Notes: generated from the sequence alone by a model not told the origin. A stretch of 25,519 bases of DNA from Bacillota bacterium (GCA_012521315.1 JAAYMP010000004.1:1-25519), one strand, 5' to 3'. Counted from the stretch's first letter, positions 15,463 through 23,435 are shown. Program-made: numbers and translations.

Positions 15463-16912
15463 TTTTCTCCCCCTCCAACTTGGAAACTTCCTCCCCGATA
15501 ATTTTAAACCCTTGCGCCATCTCTTCTTCGGTCACCCGGCCGATCCCCAGCCGCAAGGTGTTGCCCCCACCGCCATCGGTATAAAACAGGTCCCCCGGCA
15601 TAAACAGGACCCCCCGCCGGTAACAGGCGGCCAAAACCGCGCGGGCATTGATCTGGGGCGCCAATTCGACAAAGATATGCAGCCCGCCCTCTCCCCAGAT
15701 CTGCCGGTGGGGAATCAAAGCCGAAGCCAGCTGGATCGCCGCTTCATGCCGCTGGCGGTATACCTTCCGGGCCCGGCGCAAGTATTTTTCGAAAGAACCG
15801 TTTTGCAGGTACTCATAGAGCAGCGCCTGGTCTAAAAAACTGGTGTGGATATTCATACTCCTTTTGATACTCTCCAGGGTGGCGATGAGTTCCCGGTCGG
15901 CCACCACCCACCCCAGGCGTAAACCGGGAAAAAGAATCTTTGAAAAGCTGCCGATGTAAATTACATTATTCCCCTTCCCGGCCAGGGCCAGCAGGGGGGC
16001 CACATGGGCCCCGGAGTAGCGGAGTTCTTCGTTAAAACCATCCTCAATGATGGGGACCCGGTAGCGGGCAAAGACCTCCAGCACCGCCTGGCGTTTCGCC
16101 GGGGGCATCACTAAGCCGGTGGGGTTGTGGTAAGAAGGGATCAGAAAACCCGCTTTGACCGGTTGGACGGCAATGGTTTGCACCAGAGAAGCCACATCGA
16201 TGCCGTCCACGGTCATGGGTATCCCGTAAACCTTCAGCTTTCTCAGTTTAAAGATCTTAAGCGCCGTATTATGGGTGGGATTCTCCGTAACGATCCCGTC
16301 ACCCGGAGTGCAGATTCCGGCCAGGACCAGATTCAAACCTTCGGTGAAGCCGTTGGTGACCAGAATCGCTTTGCACTCCGGATCCACCCCTTTTTGCTTC
16401 AAATAAGTGGCCAAGTATTCCAGGAGCGGCCGGTAACCTTGGGCGTAACCGTAGTTGAGCAGCTTCTCCCCCTCCAGGGCAAAACGATGGAGAAAAGCCC
16501 GCTTAAACTCCTCGGTGGGGAACAACTTGCCGTCAGGGGCGATACTCTTAAAGGAGATCATCCCCCGTTCCCATTTCAACTCGGACTTTTCAATGTCCAA
16601 CCGGACGGCGTTGGCGGCAAAAGAAGTGGTCAGCCGGTCCCAGGGCAGCCTGATCGCTGTCCCCGCTTCCACGGCGACGGTGCGGACGAACGAACCTTGC
16701 CCCGGAACCGTTTCAATAAAACCCTCTTCTTCCAGATCTTGGTAGGCCTGGATCACAGTGTTCCGGCCCAGGCGAAGAGTGGAGGCCAGTTCCCGGGTGG
16801 AAGGAAGCCGCTCGCCGGCTTGGATGATGCCGCCTAGAATCTGTTCCTTCAGATATTCCTTGAGTTGAAGAAAGGCCGGCCGGTCCGGCGCATACTTGAA
16901 ATCGGTAAACAT
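15449..16912 (-). CDS. MocR-family regulator (GntR wHTH fused to aminotransferase domain)
   Basis: Transcription factor that uses a PLP-binding aminotransferase-like domain as sensor (PdxR/GabR/TauR group). The 487-residue protein has a GntR winged helix at about 1-78 (RPAFLQLKEYLKEQILGG, RLPSTRELASTLRLGRNTV, GFIETVPGQGSFV) and a fold-type I domain from about 115. That domain keeps NPT at 211-213, HNPTG at 262-266, Asp291 and the PLP lysine Lys325 in IGSFSKILFPGLRLGW. It starts at ATG 16912. It is not divergent from its target, as is usual for the group, but forms an operon with alaA. The promoter region carries a 10-bp tandem repeat, a likely autoregulatory operator. The effector could be PLP with an amino acid; not determinable from sequence. 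Confidence 0.92.
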   Translation of the reverse strand: MFTDFKYAPDRPAFLQLKEYLKEQILGGIIQAGERLPSTRELASTLRLGRNTVIQAYQDLEEEGFIETVPGQGSFVRTVAVEAGTAIRLPWDRLTTSFAANAVRLDIEKSELKWERGMISFKSIAPDGKLFPTEEFKRAFLHRFALEGEKLLNYGYAQGYRPLLEYLATYLKQKGVDPECKAILVTNGFTEGLNLVLAGICTPGDGIVTENPTHNTALKIFKLRKLKVYGIPMTVDGIDVASLVQTIAVQPVKAGFLIPSYHNPTGLVMPPAKRQAVLEVFARYRVPIIEDGFNEELRYSGAHVAPLLALAGKGNNVIYIGSFSKILFPGLRLGWVVADRELIATLESIKRSMNIHTSFLDQALLYEYLQNGSFEKYLRRARKVYRQRHEAAIQLASALIPHRQIWGEGGLHIFVELAPQINARAVLAACYRRGVLFMPGDLFYTDGGGGNTLRLGIGRVTEEEMAQGFKIIGEEVSKLEGEKSASV

Positions 16913-16920
16913 CTTCTTCC

Positions 16921-16940
16921 CGCTTACCCCCGCTTACCCC
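16921..16940. repeat. Tandem direct repeat at mocR promoter (candidate MocR operator)
   Basis: Two perfect adjacent copies of CGCTTACCCC (16921-16930 and 16931-16940). They cover the expected transcription start just downstream of the -10 at 16943-16948. MocR regulators are known to bind direct repeats; the 10-bp period puts both copies on one helix face. Confidence 0.6.
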
Positions 16941-16942
16941 CT

Positions 16943-16970
16943 ATTATACACGAAACCCCTAATATGAAAA
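16943..16970 (-). promoter_or_regulatory. Promoter of the mocR-alaA operon
   Basis: Perfect -10 TATAAT (16943-16948) with a weak -35 TTTTCA (16965-16970) at 16 bp. A poor -35 with a good -10 is compatible with a regulated promoter. Confidence 0.6.
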
Positions 16971-16971
16971 G

Positions 16972-17006
16972 AACCACAGGTTATCGATTTCGGTTCGACT
17001 GTGGTT
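16972..17006 (-). terminator. Possible terminator after the PD40 gene
   Basis: 8-bp inverted repeat AACCACAG/CTGTGGTT (16972-16979, 16999-17006) with a 19-nt loop, followed on the minus strand by CTTTTC. The long loop and short T tract make it a weak candidate. Confidence 0.4.
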
Positions 17007-17037
17007 TGCGCAAGTCCCTCTTTTTTTGCAGTCAACC

Positions 17038-18066
17038 CTACCGGCCGGTCGTCACCGCCTGGGCGTGTTCCTTCCATTTAAGGCTCCACACCGCCGGCCT
17101 GTTATCGCGGAAACTAAAAAAGGCAAGTCGCGTCCCATCCGGGCTCCAGCAGGGCGGCCCGCCATTTAAACTGACACCGTCCCAAACCCGGAGCTGCGCC
17201 CCGTTGCTCAGGTCGTAAACGAAAAGGCTCCCCCGGTCCCGGACCACCCGTTCTTCCACCGGCGGTTGCCCGTTGGTTGAGATGTAAGCCAGGTAACGGC
17301 CGTCCGGCGACAGCACCGGGTGCCGGTTGTCATCGTCATTTTCCAAAAAAGGCCGGTTTTCGCCCGTCTTTAAATCATAAACCCATATGCTCCCACGGTC
17401 AAGGCCCCAGCACTCGAAACGCTGCCCGGCCACTTCCACCACGGTTTTTCTTTGCCGAAGCAGTGTATAGTAAATTTTATCGTCCTTCCCCCAATGGGGT
17501 GTGGTAATAAAGCCTTGCACATTGGCGACCAAGGTCGTCAGTCCCAGCCCGTTTTTTTGGATCGTCAGGAGCGATGAGTTGTACAGGCCATTCCCCCGCA
17601 CAAAGACAAGGGTTTCCCCCGAGGGCGCCCAGTCCGGATCGCGGTCCTGGGGGCCGGTGGTCAGACGCAAACCGGCACCCGAAGGGTACTCTTTCCACCA
17701 AATTCCGGTGGTAAATTCCCGCCGCTCGGACGTGGGGACCGTTTTCCGCACCATCACGACCCCGCTGCCGTCCGGGGCCCATTTTGGCGACGAATCAACC
17801 AGACTACCCGTCCCCGTCCATAAAACCGGTTTGGCTTGCTCCGGCCGGTAAAGCCAGATCCGGGTCGCGATCCCCGCTTCCCCCTCCTGTTTCCCGCAGA
17901 AAACGATCCGCCCGTCCGGAGCCCAATCCAGGCTCCACACATCATAATCACCGGGGATGAGCCGGTCCGGTTCGGATTTTCCGGTCTTACTCTGTAAAAT
18001 GGGGCCGGCTACCAAGGCGGCCACCACCAGTAGGAGCAAGAATAGCGAATACTTGCGGCGTTTCAC
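17038..18066 (-). CDS. Exported PD40/TolB-like beta-propeller protein
   Basis: 342-residue protein with an N-terminal signal anchor (MKRRKYS then a hydrophobic stretch about 8-21) and six WD40-like PD40 repeats. These are recognised by WSLDWAPDGRIVF, SSPKWAPDGSGVV, RDPDWAPSGETLVF, TTPHWGKDDKIYY, RHPVLSPDGRYLAY and PCWSPDGTRLAFF. Such propellers are protein-binding scaffolds; in TolB they act in the periplasm, but nothing here shows a Tol system. It starts with GTG at 18066 behind GGAGGG and lies 57 bp after murB in the same direction, so probably in one transcript. The specific partner is unknown. Confidence 0.85.
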   Translation of the reverse strand: MKRRKYSLFLLLLVVAALVAGPILQSKTGKSEPDRLIPGDYDVWSLDWAPDGRIVFCGKQEGEAGIATRIWLYRPEQAKPVLWTGTGSLVDSSPKWAPDGSGVVMVRKTVPTSERREFTTGIWWKEYPSGAGLRLTTGPQDRDPDWAPSGETLVFVRGNGLYNSSLLTIQKNGLGLTTLVANVQGFITTPHWGKDDKIYYTLLRQRKTVVEVAGQRFECWGLDRGSIWVYDLKTGENRPFLENDDDNRHPVLSPDGRYLAYISTNGQPPVEERVVRDRGSLFVYDLSNGAQLRVWDGVSLNGGPPCWSPDGTRLAFFSFRDNRPAVWSLKWKEHAQAVTTGR

Positions 18067-18123
18067 GTCCGATCCCTCCGTCCCCCTTACTTCGTGTCCC
18101 TTTCAACCCTCTCCTGCTGGGAT

Positions 18124-19038
18124 CTATTCCCGGCGCAGGATCCGGATCTCCGGTTCCAACCGGAACCCGGTCCGCTGAAAGACGGCGGTTTGGACCTCCT
18201 CGATCAGCGCCAAGACATCGCGGGCGGTGGCCCCGCCCAGATTGACAATGAAACCCGCATGCTTCGGCGAGACCTGTGCCTGACCAATCCGGCGTCCTTT
18301 GAGCCCGGCCTCCTCGATCAATTTTCCGGCAAAAGCCCCTTCCGGTCTTTTAAAGACACTCCCGGCGCTTGGGTACTCCAAAGGTTGTTTCGCCCGCCGC
18401 TGCGCGTTGAGCTCCTTCATCCGGGCCCGGATCGCCGCCTCGTCCCCCGGGGTTAACCGCAAAAGCGCCTCCACCAAAATCCCGCCCGTCTTCTGCAAGA
18501 TGCTACTCCTGTAGCCGAACTGCAATTCTTCCCGGTTTAAAGAGGCAAACCCGGTGCCGGGCTGGTACACTTCGGCGGCGACCACCACATCCTTCAGCTC
18601 GCCCCCGTAGGACCCGGCGTTCATAAAAATCCCGCCCCCGAGTGAACCGGGGATCCCGGCCGCAAACTCAAGACCGCTCAGGCCGTGGCGGGCGGCGGTC
18701 TCCGCCACCAAGGCCAGGGGGGCGGCCGCCCCGGCCCGCAGACAATGATCTTCCGCCGTAATGCGGGCAAAATCCGGTCCTAACCGCAACACCACCCCGC
18801 GGAAACCGGCGTCATCAACCAAAACGTTGGTCCCCCGCCCTAAAAAAAACCAGGGAAGGCCGGTCCGTTCACAGTAACCGACCAACTCCGCCAGCTCCGC
18901 GCGGGTGTTTACCTCGACCAGCAAATCCGCCGGCCCGCCAATCCGAAACGAAGTATAACCGGCCAGCGGTTCATCATAACGGTAACGCTCCGGTTTAACC
19001 TCGGCAATTAACGCGTCCCGCCAATTTTCGCCTTTCAA
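18124..19038 (-). CDS. murB: UDP-N-acetylenolpyruvoylglucosamine reductase
   Basis: FAD- and NADPH-dependent enzyme that makes UDP-N-acetylmuramate for peptidoglycan. Clear motifs: YTSFRIGGPADLLVEV, FLGRGTNVLV, EFAAGIPGSLGGGIFMNAG, FGYRSSIL, PSAGSVFKRP with the catalytic serine, AGLKGRRIGQAQVSPKHAGF and C-terminal EPEIRIL with the catalytic Glu. The start is uncertain: TTG at 19038 has GAGGTG 6 bp upstream, while GTG at 19047 has a more distant GAGGAG. The frame stays open to a TTG at 19185, but those 46 extra residues have no ribosome site and do not look like MurB. About 304 residues, normal length. It is followed by the PD40 gene. Confidence 0.93.
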   Translation of the reverse strand: MKGENWRDALIAEVKPERYRYDEPLAGYTSFRIGGPADLLVEVNTRAELAELVGYCERTGLPWFFLGRGTNVLVDDAGFRGVVLRLGPDFARITAEDHCLRAGAAAPLALVAETAARHGLSGLEFAAGIPGSLGGGIFMNAGSYGGELKDVVVAAEVYQPGTGFASLNREELQFGYRSSILQKTGGILVEALLRLTPGDEAAIRARMKELNAQRRAKQPLEYPSAGSVFKRPEGAFAGKLIEEAGLKGRRIGQAQVSPKHAGFIVNLGGATARDVLALIEEVQTAVFQRTGFRLEPEIRILRRE

Positions 19039-19095
19039 TCGAATCACCTCAATCGGTTCACTCCTCTGGAGATCCCTTTTCTCGTTTGGATTTCT

Positions 19096-19137
19096 ATGTG
19101 ACCACTGCCGTACGTATGCGCAAAAGAAATGTGACCA
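19096..19137. repeat. Direct repeat between murB and splB
   Basis: ATGTGACCA occurs at 19096-19104 and 19129-19137 in the same orientation, 33 bp apart start to start (about three helical turns). The segment between contains the alternating sequence GTACGTATGCGC. It may bind a regulator of murB or splB; a chance repeat is possible. Confidence 0.35.
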
Positions 19138-19223
19138 GGATTTAGCCTCTTCCTTGCGGTAGAGGTCCGTATGTTCCTTCCGCAACCGTAAAGACTATAT
19201 ACCAAAATACGAAGGATGGAATC

Positions 19224-20255
19224 ATGACCGTGGAACTTTTTATGCCAAAACGGGCTTTTTTCGAACCGGCCGCCCTGGACTACCCTTTAGGCCGAGAGCT
19301 TTACGAACGCATGGCCGCGCAGGGCATTCCCTGCCGGCTCACCCCTTCCCACAACCGCGTGCTCGGGATTCCCGGCGCCACGCCCCAAAGCGCCTACCGC
19401 GAAGCCAAACAGACTTTGGTGGTGGGCGTGAAAAAATCGCTCAAATTTGATTCCTGCCGCCCCTCCGCCGATTACGAGTTTGCCCTCGGCACCGGTTGTC
19501 CGGGGGGGTGCCAATACTGCTACCTCGCTACCACGCTGGGACGCAAACCCTACGTCCGGATCTACGTCAATGTCGATGAGATTTTGGCGGCCGTCCAAGC
19601 ATACATCGACCAAAACCGCCCAAACATTACCAGTTTTGAAGCGGCCAGCACCGCCGACCCCCTCGCGGTCGAGCACCTGACCGGCTCGCTCCGGAAGACC
19701 ATCGCCTTCTTCGGTCGCCAGGATTATGGCCGGCTCCGGGTGGTCAGCAAGTTTACCAACGTCGACGGTCTCCTCGACCTCGAACACCAGGGACACACCA
19801 AGTTTCGCTTCAGTATCAACACGGCCTATGTCATTGAAACCTTTGAAGCGAAGACCGCCCCGTTGAACGAAAGGTTGACCGCCGCCGGCAAAATGGCGGC
19901 GGCCGGGTACCCCCTGGGTTTTATTATTGCCCCCTTGTTCCTTTACGAACACTGGCAGGCCGATTACCGCCGACTCTTGGATGACCTGGCCGCTTGGCTC
20001 CGGCCCCACCGTCCGCCCAGCCTCAGCTTTGAATTGATCTCCCACCGCTTTACCGCCCGGGCCAAAAAGGTAATTTTAGAGCGGTTCCCCCGGACCAAAT
20101 TGGCGATGGACGAGCAGACCCGCAAGTTGAAGTGGGGAAAATACGGCTATGGGAAATACCTCTACCCACCGGAACAATTGGCAACCTTGAAAAACTGGTT
20201 CACGGCCGAGCTTAAGGAACGCTTCCCCCAGGCGGAGATCGAATATTTTACCTGA
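19224..20255 (+). CDS. splB: Spore photoproduct lyase (radical SAM)
   Basis: Repairs the UV lesion 5-thyminyl-5,6-dihydrothymine in germinating spores using a 4Fe-4S cluster and S-adenosylmethionine. 343 residues, the same size as B. subtilis SplB. The cluster motif is C92-x3-C96-x2-C99 in TGCPGGCQYCYLATTLGRKP, with flanking tyrosines 98 and 100 conserved; YVRIYVNVDEIL, GRLRVVSKF, HTKFRFSINTAYVI, FELISHRFT and the C-terminal KWGKYGYGKYLYPPE match the family. The residue aligned with the B. subtilis hydrogen-donor Cys141 is Ser142 (FEAASTADP). It is the only plus-strand gene, preceded by AAGGATGG before ATG 19224, with no splA-like gene beside it. It ends 8 bp from the convergent SpoIID-like gene. 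Confidence 0.93.
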   Translation: MTVELFMPKRAFFEPAALDYPLGRELYERMAAQGIPCRLTPSHNRVLGIPGATPQSAYREAKQTLVVGVKKSLKFDSCRPSADYEFALGTGCPGGCQYCYLATTLGRKPYVRIYVNVDEILAAVQAYIDQNRPNITSFEAASTADPLAVEHLTGSLRKTIAFFGRQDYGRLRVVSKFTNVDGLLDLEHQGHTKFRFSINTAYVIETFEAKTAPLNERLTAAGKMAAAGYPLGFIIAPLFLYEHWQADYRRLLDDLAAWLRPHRPPSLSFELISHRFTARAKKVILERFPRTKLAMDEQTRKLKWGKYGYGKYLYPPEQLATLKNWFTAELKERFPQAEIEYFT

Positions 20256-20262
20256 GCTATGT

Positions 20263-21507
20263 TTACTGGGTCGCGGGCTTTTCCTTGCGCAACTGGCCGC
20301 TGGCCGAACGCAATACAACCTCCGGCCCGTAATAATGCTGGAGAATTTGGCCGTAAGAATAGCCCCGTCCCGCCAAGGCGGCCGCTCCCCACTGACTGAG
20401 CCCGACCCCGTGGCCGGCCCCTTTGCCGGTAAAGAGCAGCTCCGTCCCAGGCGTTAAGGTAACCGCTTGCGTGATTTCGGCCTTCCCGGGCTGGATAAAG
20501 AGGTGAAAATTGGCGCTGGGCAGGGAGAACAGGCGTCTGAACTCTTCGTTCCGCAACTGTTTTTCCGTAAAAGGACTGTTCACCCAGAAACCCAGACGTT
20601 CTCCGGCTGGGTTGAAGAACGGAACCAGGCGCAGTTCCTGATCGGCCGCCACCCCAAGGGTTTCGGTCAGCTCCACCCAACTAAACTGATACTCCTGGGG
20701 CCACTGGTAGTTTCTCCCGTCGTGGTCAAAATCCTCCACCGAACGTAAATAGGGCAGTGGCGTTCCTGCCCAAACCTCCTCGTTGTTCCTGGTCCGCCCG
20801 CCGCTGCTAGAGTGATAAACGGCGTTGATCGGCGCCCCCTGCCAACACAGGATCTCCCCGGCGGTCGTCCACACCGCCGTCCGAAAGACCGCCTCCGGCG
20901 GCAGCCCTCGGTAGACTTGGCAATGGATGGTGTCGCAGAGATCGTAACATCCATGTCGCCCCAGACTATATAAAGTATACGACCGGATGGCCACCGCATT
21001 CGCCTTTAAGGCTTCCAAAGGCCAACCGGCATAGGCTTCGCTCCCCAAAACACCCCAGACATAATCCTCCAGACTGACTTCGTTAAAAAACAGCAGTCCA
21101 TCCTCGGGCCAAAGGACCAGGGTCCCCGGGTAGACGGCCCCGTTCAGTTCAAAGCCGCTCCCGTCGGCACTCCACAGCATCAAGGGTAAATCCGTCGTCA
21201 CCAGGTCACCCTGTTCCGAGGCAAGAACAATCCGTCCGTCAACCGGCTCGACCCGCCAAGTTAGCTGGTGAAAGATGGTGCCGCCGTGCACTTCCCGCCA
21301 AGGGGCGGCTGAAAGAGGGGGTGTCAGCGGCAAAACCTTCTCCGGCAGGGAATAAAGGCGGACCGGTCCCCGGCAGCGGAGGGTCACGGGTGGGGCTAAG
21401 CTCAATTTGACGGTAAGCACAACCACGGCCGGTGGTTCAGTCGCCACCGGCGCCGGCGGCATGAGCAGAACGCCAAGGAACAACAAGAAAACCAAGCGCC
21501 TGTTCAT
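20263..21507 (-). CDS. SpoIID/LytB-domain protein (sporulation-type lytic transglycosylase)
   Basis: SpoIID cleaves glycan strands during engulfment in the mother cell. This 414-residue protein has a signal peptide (MNRRLVFLLFLGVLLMPPAP), a divergent N-terminal region, and the SpoIID domain from about 138: SLEDYVWGVLGSEAYAGWPLEALKANAVAIRSYTLY with likely catalytic Glu157. A Cys/His cluster (C187, C191, H195, C196 in CYDLCDTIHCQVYRG) resembles the zinc site of clostridial SpoIID. Further motifs are AVYHSSSGGRT and GKGAGHGVGLSQWGA near the C-terminus. The start at 21507 follows GGAGG by 11 bp. It could be SpoIID itself or a paralogue; it is not next to other spoII/spoIII genes here. Confidence 0.9.
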   Translation of the reverse strand: MNRRLVFLLFLGVLLMPPAPVATEPPAVVVLTVKLSLAPPVTLRCRGPVRLYSLPEKVLPLTPPLSAAPWREVHGGTIFHQLTWRVEPVDGRIVLASEQGDLVTTDLPLMLWSADGSGFELNGAVYPGTLVLWPEDGLLFFNEVSLEDYVWGVLGSEAYAGWPLEALKANAVAIRSYTLYSLGRHGCYDLCDTIHCQVYRGLPPEAVFRTAVWTTAGEILCWQGAPINAVYHSSSGGRTRNNEEVWAGTPLPYLRSVEDFDHDGRNYQWPQEYQFSWVELTETLGVAADQELRLVPFFNPAGERLGFWVNSPFTEKQLRNEEFRRLFSLPSANFHLFIQPGKAEITQAVTLTPGTELLFTGKGAGHGVGLSQWGAAALAGRGYSYGQILQHYYGPEVVLRSASGQLRKEKPATQ

Positions 21508-21655
21508 TGCTTACTCATCCTCCGTCGGTTGCCCCTGTCGGCAATCGTTTAGGTATAAGTAAGTTCGACGCCCCGGGCCCACCTCCTGTCGGTTGGGGCG
21601 AAACCTTTACGCTTTAAACCCCGTCCATTCCTCCCCGCCTCCAAGTTTTCGACTG
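21508..21655 (-). other. Leader region of the SpoIID-like gene
   Basis: No gene. On the minus strand the motif CAACCGAC followed by a GGAGG occurs twice: the copy nearest the gene is its ribosome site, the other lies about 70 bp upstream with no usable start codon. A 6-bp inverted repeat CGCCCC/GGGGCG brackets the upstream copy. I could not find a convincing sigma-E or sigma-A promoter. Confidence 0.35.
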
Positions 21656-21690
21656 AAAAAATAAAACCCGTCTTCCCGAAGGAAGACGGG
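21656..21690 (-). terminator. Strong intrinsic terminator after veg
   Basis: Minus-strand 10-bp stem CCCGTCTTCC/GGAAGACGGG (21667-21690) with a stable TTCG loop, then TTTTATTTTTT. It is a near-ideal rho-independent terminator. Confidence 0.92.
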
Positions 21691-21702
21691 TGAAAACGGG
21701 CT

Positions 21703-21972
21703 TTAATTTGTCTGAACACCAATCCGGGTTTCCCCGATGGTGATCTCCACCGCCTCCGTAAGCAGATCGGCGTAACTATAGGATACTCTCCGTTCTACCT
21801 GCCGTTCCCGGAACTTCACAACGAAAACTTTGGGGTACGTCTGTTCCAAAATGCCGTTGACCTGGAAAACCTTTTTCCGTCCCGTGTTCGCTTTTATACT
21901 GACCTCTTGGCCAACAAAGCTGTCCATATCCTTCCGGATCTTTTCTAAAACATTCGTCTCTTGCCTGGACAA
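21703..21972 (-). CDS. veg: Veg family protein
   Basis: Small conserved Bacillota protein linked in B. subtilis to biofilm stimulation; its molecular activity is not settled. The 89-residue product shows the family pattern: an N-terminal helix (LEKIRKDMDSFVGQEVSIKA), NTGRKKVFQVNGILEQTYPKVFVV and the signature RVSYSYADLLTEAVEI. TTG at 21972 is the only available start before the conserved region because a stop lies just upstream; its ribosome site is poor (AAGGATGG is distant). Two tandem promoters upstream and a strong terminator downstream make a monocistronic, highly expressed unit, as known for B. subtilis veg. Confidence 0.92.
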   Translation of the reverse strand: MSRQETNVLEKIRKDMDSFVGQEVSIKANTGRKKVFQVNGILEQTYPKVFVVKFRERQVERRVSYSYADLLTEAVEITIGETRIGVQTN

Positions 21973-22007
21973 ACCTGTTCACCATCCTTCTTCCTTACCA
22001 TAAGTAA

Positions 22008-22037
22008 AGTATAGCACAGTTTGTCCATTATTGTCAA
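22008..22037 (-). promoter_or_regulatory. veg promoter, proximal
   Basis: Minus strand: perfect TTGACA (22032-22037), 18-bp spacer, TATACT (22008-22013) preceded by TGC, an extended -10. Confidence 0.85.
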
Positions 22038-22045
22038 GAAAGAAA

Positions 22046-22075
22046 ATTATAGCAAAAAGAGACGGTCTTTGTCAA
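22046..22075 (-). promoter_or_regulatory. veg promoter, distal
   Basis: Minus strand: perfect TTGACA (22070-22075), 18-bp spacer, perfect TATAAT (22046-22051) with extended -10 TGC. It lies 38 bp upstream of the proximal promoter, which has the same spacing. Confidence 0.85.
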
Positions 22076-22109
22076 GGCTCTACTTTAAAAATTTTTTGGT
22101 TCCACATCC

Positions 22110-23435
22110 TTATTCTCCCCCGCGGCGCCATTTTTCCAACCGTGTTTTGATCTCCCGCTCGTAGCCTTCGGTCGTCGGTTCATAGTAACAACGCCCCTTT
22201 AGCTCGGGAGGAAGATACTCCTGGCGCACATAATGTCCGGGATAATCGTGGGGGTAGAGATAGCCCTGCCCGTGCCCCATCTGTCGGGAGCCGGGATGGC
22301 TGGCGTCCCGAAGAGGCAGCGGGATCGTCCCTTGGCTGACCGTTTCCACATCGCCGGCCGCCCGGTCAATCCCCAGATAGCAAGCATTCGACTTGGGTGC
22401 GGTCGCCAGGTAAACCGCGGCCTGGGCCATGGGAATCCGGGCCTCCGGCAACCCGACCATCTCCACGGCCTGCGCGGCAGCGACCGCCACCAATAAACCC
22501 TGAGGGTCGGCATTGCCGATATCCTCGGCGGCCAGGATGATCATCCGCCGGGCAATAAATTTCGGGTCCTCCCCCGCCTTTAACATCCGGGCCAGATAAA
22601 AAAGGGCGGCATCCGGGTCGGAGCCCCGGATCGATTTGATAAAAGCAGAGATCGTATCGTAATGGTTATCGCCCTGTTTATCGTAGCGGATCACCTTTTG
22701 TTGGACTGAATCGGCAATAATCTCCGCTGTGAGGACGCGCCTGCCGTCCGGACCCGGTTCGGTCGTAAGTGCCGCCAGTTCTAGGCCGTTCAACGCCAGC
22801 CGCGCATCACCCTCGGCCACCCGGACCAAATGGTCCAAAGCCGCGGGTTCCAGTTCCACCCGGAGGTCGCCCAAGCCCTTCTCCCGGTCCTGCAGGGCCC
22901 GGGCGATCACCTCCTTCACCTCGTCGTCGGTCAACGGCCGCAGGCGGAAAATCCGGGCGCGGGACAAAAGGGGGGTATTCACCTCATAATAGGGGTTTTC
23001 GGTCGTCGCGCCCAACAAAATAATGGTTCCATCTTCCACCGCCGGCAACAGCGCATCCTGTTGCCCTTTATTAAAACGGTGAATCTCATCGATAAAGACG
23101 ACGGTCCGCTTTCCGTGCAGGGCGTGACGCTCTTCCGCTTCTTTAATCAGTTTTCTCAACTCCGTCACCCCGGTCGAAACGGCGTTTACCGTCTCAAAAT
23201 GGGCCTTCGTATATTTGGCAATCAGGTAGGCCAAGGTTGTCTTGCCGGTCCCCGGCGGCCCGTAAAAGATCATCGAAGTCAAACGATCGGCCTCAATCGC
23301 CCTGCGCAGTAATCGGTTGGGGCCAACGATCTCCTGCTGGCCGACGAAGTCTTCAAAGCGTTCCGGACGCATCCGCGTCGCCAAGGGAGCCTCTTTCTTC
23401 CGTTGGGTTTCCCGCGCCGCACTGAAAAGATCCAT
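22110..23435 (-). CDS. rarA: Replication-associated recombination protein A (AAA+ ATPase)
   Basis: MgsA/RarA/WRNIP1-family ATPase acting at stalled replication forks with SSB. 441 residues: Walker A GPPGTGKT at 59-66, Walker B VVFIDEIHRF with DEIH at 116-119, sensor GATTENPYYEVNTPLLSRARIF, lid domain, then the family's C-terminal helical domain (DKQGDNHYDTISAFIKSIRGSDPDAALFYLARML, ARRMIILAAEDIGNADPQ and GHGQGYLYPHDYPGHYVRQEYLP). The start at 23435 follows GAGAGGAGGAG. Transcribed from its own candidate promoter at 23492-23520. There is no strong terminator between it and the veg promoters. Confidence 0.96.
   Translation of the reverse strand: MDLFSAARETQRKKEAPLATRMRPERFEDFVGQQEIVGPNRLLRRAIEADRLTSMIFYGPPGTGKTTLAYLIAKYTKAHFETVNAVSTGVTELRKLIKEAEERHALHGKRTVVFIDEIHRFNKGQQDALLPAVEDGTIILLGATTENPYYEVNTPLLSRARIFRLRPLTDDEVKEVIARALQDREKGLGDLRVELEPAALDHLVRVAEGDARLALNGLELAALTTEPGPDGRRVLTAEIIADSVQQKVIRYDKQGDNHYDTISAFIKSIRGSDPDAALFYLARMLKAGEDPKFIARRMIILAAEDIGNADPQGLLVAVAAAQAVEMVGLPEARIPMAQAAVYLATAPKSNACYLGIDRAAGDVETVSQGTIPLPLRDASHPGSRQMGHGQGYLYPHDYPGHYVRQEYLPPELKGRCYYEPTTEGYEREIKTRLEKWRRGGE

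Noticed and set aside
19039..19185. 46-residue N-terminal extension of MurB
   Set aside because: No ribosome site at TTG 19185 and no resemblance to MurB; more likely untranslated leader.
19287..20045. Minus-strand open frame of 252 codons
   Set aside because: Complementary to splB, whose family identity is certain.
21496..21520. Four-codon leader peptide (ATG in front of the SpoIID-like start, overlapping its ATG)
   Set aside because: Its ATG directly abuts the GGAGG, leaving no spacing for initiation.
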